Part shown: one piece after another, positions 60,573 to 64,000 of the stretch
Position numbering within the stretch: the stretch's first letter is position 1
How the letters are laid out: each line of letters opens with the position of its first letter
Assembly: GCF_020360975.1 (NCBI RefSeq)
Contig: NW_025408668.1
Coordinates: 682,001 to 746,000, forward strand
Direction: 5' to 3'
DNA length: 64,000 nucleotides
From: Hirsutella rhossiliensis
Taxonomy: Eukaryota; Ascomycota; Sordariomycetes; Hypocreales; Ophiocordycipitaceae
The notes under the pieces: model-generated
What the model was told of the DNA's origin: nothing
Seen by the model: the letters and a program-made list of their open reading frames with translations, nothing else
Database searches by the model: none
Position numbers and translations under genes: made by a program

Positions 60573-63088
60573 ATACTAAATTCCTATACTATATATAAGA
60601 GTAAGTAGTAGCGGGTTTACCCTTAAAGTATAAGCGATTAACTTAGAAGTCTCGTAGTAATACTAGTTCCCTTTTAGTAAAGAAAGCTAAGAAAAGTATA
60701 AGGGAATCTTAGTCTTAAGAGACTTTTAGTTTAAGACTTAATATTAATAAGGGTTATACCCTTATTACCCTACTAAATACCTAGACTTTAACTACTAATA
60801 AGCCTACCTTTATAGGCTAGGAAGCTTATAAGTCTATTACCCTTATTAGCGATATTAATACTAGTAAGGAGACCGTACCTAGGCGCTCTTAAGTAAGTAC
60901 TAATAACCTAGCTACTTTACTTTAATAAAACGGCTCTAGCTAATAAGAGATTATCGCCTAAGCTGCTCCTTAGAATAAGTAGGCTACTATTAATAATAAG
61001 GCCTAGCTAAATAAGGGCTAAGATAATCCTAATACCTAGCTAAATAAAGGGTAAGATAATAATAACGGTAATAATAGAAACGGCCGCGATTTAACTCCTC
61101 CTACTAATAAACCTAAGAATAGTAGCGCTAAAGATAAGGGCACTTAAGCGGCGGTATAAGGCGGTCGCGCTCTTATAAAAAAGTATACTTAATTTAAGGC
61201 TAAAGCCCGCTTAGTTAAGGCCTAAGGGGTTATCCCTTATAAGCTTTAGTATATATATTATTTTAGGATAGTTATTAAGAAGTATAGTATAACTAAGCCT
61301 AAGTCTATTAAGGTGCTCTTAATTAGCTATATTTTCTTAAGGGTTTCCTTAATATATTATAAGTATTATTATAGATATACTATAACTTATAACTAAGTAA
61401 GTTTCCTTTTAACTTTAAATATTATAATTAATAAGCTAATCCTTCTTAAGGCCGCTACTTTTATATTTAATAACTAGGCTAATATAGTTACTATTATTAA
61501 GTACCTATATAAGCTTAATAAGCTTAAGACTAGTAATAAGGATACTAAGGATAATAGCTTAGATATAAGTATACTTATTTTTAAGGAGGGTAATTAGCGC
61601 TATCTTATTATTATAGTATAGTATTTAGCTAAGGCTTTTAACGCTATTAAGACAGCTTATTATAAGTCCTTTAAGACTATAAGTATTATTATTATTAAGA
61701 TTATACTAGTAACCTATCTAGAGGTATCTAGAACTTTAGCGTTAAATAAGAGGGAAAAACTAAAGTACTTAAAGGAAAACCCTCTCTTCTTTTATAGCTA
61801 GTCCGCCCTTATACTAAGTCGCGGTTATAATATATAGGAATCTTACGCCGGCTATCTTAAGTATCGTTATAGTTAGTCGGAATTATATTAGCCCTACTAT
61901 AAAGTAACCTTAGAAAGTAACTCCTTTATATATATAGGGTATATAGCGTTAATCGGTAGTACGAGGGTTTTTAGTTAATAGTTAATAGTTAATTATATAA
62001 GTATCTCTAACCTTATCTTAAAATAATATCTTCCTAGGCTCTACTTTATTTTTCTACTATAAGGCTTAGCAAGCTATTTTTTTTAATACCGGCTTTTAGC
62101 TAGGCTAGTAGTTAGGTTATCGTACTAGCTTTACGCTATACTTATTAAGTTATTAGTATCGGCCCTAGGTTTTTATTTTCCTAGTTAAGGGGGCTAGACC
62201 GGGGTTAAGGGGAGGTCCTAATAAATTCGTCGCTAGGTTTAGGTAGGCGAGGTCTAGGCCGGCCTACTTATAGCGGGGCTAGACTACTAGTATATTTATA
62301 AGCCCTTTTAAAAGCGCTAATTAGCTAATTAATAAGTAGGTTAGCGTAGTTTACTAGTTTAACTAAAAATTATTTATACCCTTAGTTAGATTTAAACCGA
62401 CTTTAGTATTATAGCTAGTAAGCTTCCTAGGTATATAACTACTATACTATAAGGGTAAACTATAGGTATATAAAAGTCTATTATTATAAGGTTTATCCGA
62501 CCTTTTTATTAGCGACCGCTTAATAATATACTAAGTTAAGCGTGCTAATTACTATATACTAATTAATAAGCGCTATAAGCTTATTATTTACCTTAACCCC
62601 GCGCCCTTATTTAATATTACTTATATAAGCTTAAAGTACTAAGCTTAAGAATCCTAGTTAAAACTCTACTTTACTAATAGTAATATAGGCTATACTTCTT
62701 AGTAATATACCTTACTATTTACTAAGGCTAAGGTAAGTACTATACTAATAAAGATAGGTCTTAATATAAAGGATAAGAAAGGAGTAGAAGATAGGGTAGT
62801 TTTAGCGTTTTTAAAGGTATTTAGTATAGTAAAGGGGGCGCCTTAGTTAGTTCCCGCTATATTAATAAAGAAGAAGGGTAGTTAAAAGTAAAAGATAGGT
62901 CTTATCTTTCTTTTACTTAGTTATAACTATCTTTCTTTCTTTTATTATTAACGTTTTAATAGAGTTATAGTTTAGTTTTATTTTCCTTAATAATATTTAA
63001 TAAGTAATATAAATAGTTTTCTTTTATTTTCTTATTTTACTATTTTATATATAGTTATAAGACGTTTAAGTATATTAATATATTAATA
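60573..63088 (+). pseudogene. Unidentified long coding relic
   Basis: From about 60740 to 62870 the plus strand carries a frame that reads on for some 700 codons with only RIP-type TAG/TAA breaks. It has a low-complexity Asn/Lys/Thr-rich N-terminal part (60900-61200), then a better-folded region (for example LNKREKLKYLKENPLFFYS near 61742-61798) and a basic C-terminal end with KKK near 62870. I recognise no domain. 62900-63088 is AT-rich with no feature. Without the Gypsy insertions this DNA would join 47566-47751 and 37404, so it could belong with the relic at 34810-37040. Gag-like protein or host gene are both possible. Confidence 0.4.
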
Positions 63089-64000
63089 ATAAAAAGAAAA
63101 CTTCTTATAAAACTAATATATGCCTATAGTAAGTATATATTACGACTAAAATACTAACTAATACTAAGAATTAATTTAGCGGTATTAATTACCCTTAATA
63201 ATAATACTATACTAAGGCTAAGGGGTAGGTAAACGTAGTAGCGGCTATCGATATACCGGGCTTAATTAAAGCGTATAGCGTAAAGAGATACTACCTAAAT
63301 TTATATACTTTAATAGGGCGAGTTAATAAACCTAAAGTAGCGATATAATACTAGCTTAAGCGCTAAGCGACCTTATAGAAAAAGCAGTATATAATAAACC
63401 TATAGGCTTTATCTTAAGCGTATAGTTTAGTAGGGTATAGGCAGTAGTTAAATAGCTTTCTAAGGTAAAGAGCCGCGCTAGTAGCGCGTTATTAGCGGTG
63501 CTCTACGTAAACGAGAGCTTTAAGATAACGATCTAGGAGGTAATTAAGGAGGTAGTTAAGGAAGAACTCCGCCTAGGTATCTCTTTAGGCCTAGGGGGCC
63601 CTAAGCGAACCTAGGCCGCGGTCGTAGCTAAGACTAAAGGACTAACCTAATATAAAGCTATAGTAAAATAGGTCCTACCGCGCTATAAATATAAGATTAT
63701 TATAGTCCCTACTAAGGCGCCGCCTAAAATCCTAAGCCGCGAATTAAAAGATATAGTAAAGGTAGTAAATATAGCCTTAAAAGCTACGAGCGCTATAGCG
63801 GCGAGGCGCCTTTAAAGCGGAGATATCACGGTTATATTTAATACTATAGTAAGAGCCTATTAAAGGGACTAAGGCTAAGTTAAGGCTATATTTAGACTAA
63901 AGGCTATAATTACCTATTATATATATATAGTAGTCGCTAAGAATATCCCTTTTAGGGTAGCGATAGTAGATAGGGAGCGATTACTTTATAAGATTATAAA
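63089..64000 (+). mobile_element. Tad1-like LINE copy 2, 5' part running off the window
   Basis: Colinear with copy 1 from 29879 to about 30790, covering the 5' leader and the first half of ORF1. Differences are mostly transitions. Copy 2 has lost more CpG in some stretches (63130-63450) but not others (63550-63830), so RIP acted separately on the two copies. The shared start at aaaacttcttata suggests that both are full-length at the 5' end. The element continues beyond 64000. Confidence 0.88.

Overview
This window is a graveyard of nested retrotransposons. The pattern points to a filamentous ascomycete with repeat-induced point mutation (RIP). CpA and TpG dinucleotides are almost absent over most of the 64 kb, TpA is greatly enriched, and CpG often survives. 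That is the signature of C-to-T mutation at CpA on both strands. ATG is rare, and coding frames are broken almost only by TAG and TAA where Gln and Trp codons used to be. I found no intact host gene, rRNA gene or CRISPR array. The species cannot be named from this window.

Layout. (1) 1-3600 is unassigned RIP'd DNA. 3600-7338 is the protease-RT-RNase H-integrase relic of a Gypsy element on the minus strand (family C). (2) 7339-27054 is a minus-strand Copia element (copy A), truncated in RT. It is split by two full-length chromodomain Gypsy elements of one family: A1 (7743-15592, plus) and A2 (18075-25908, minus). Each has 445-450 bp LTRs and a 5 bp target duplication. (3) 27055-29878 holds an unidentified coding relic, a triplet repeat and a pyrimidine tract. 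(4) 29879 to about 34800 is a Tad1-like LINE. It is followed by an unidentified minus-strand coding relic (34810-36610) and a CpG-retaining GC-rich tract. (5) 37410-47560 is a 10.15 kb Gypsy element (family D, minus) with 704-706 bp LTRs. It has an extra coding region after pol and a 370 bp TRIM (terminal-repeat retrotransposon in miniature) inside its RT. (6) 47752-60567 is a third family-A Gypsy (A3, plus). It is interrupted by Copia copy B (50696-57580, minus), which is itself interrupted by a 568 bp LTR-like insertion (53990-54557). (7) 60573-63088 is an unidentified coding relic. 63089-64000 is the 5' end of a second copy of the LINE.

How the parts relate. The nesting gives a relative chronology: A3, then Copia B, then the 568 bp insertion. 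RIP intensity falls in the same order: A3 has lost much CpG as well as CpA, Copia B still encodes an intact YIDD motif, and the 568 bp insertion keeps many CA and TG. The best candidate for a new system is the pairing of the Copia family with the TRIM. The TRIM has 73 bp LTRs and a perfect 5 bp target duplication. It shares with Copia the LTR start, a 10 bp polypurine tract, and a 14 bp primer-binding site that matches the anticodon arm of initiator tRNA-Met (half-tRNA priming). Its body also carries a tRNA-like segment. It looks like a non-autonomous passenger of that Copia family.
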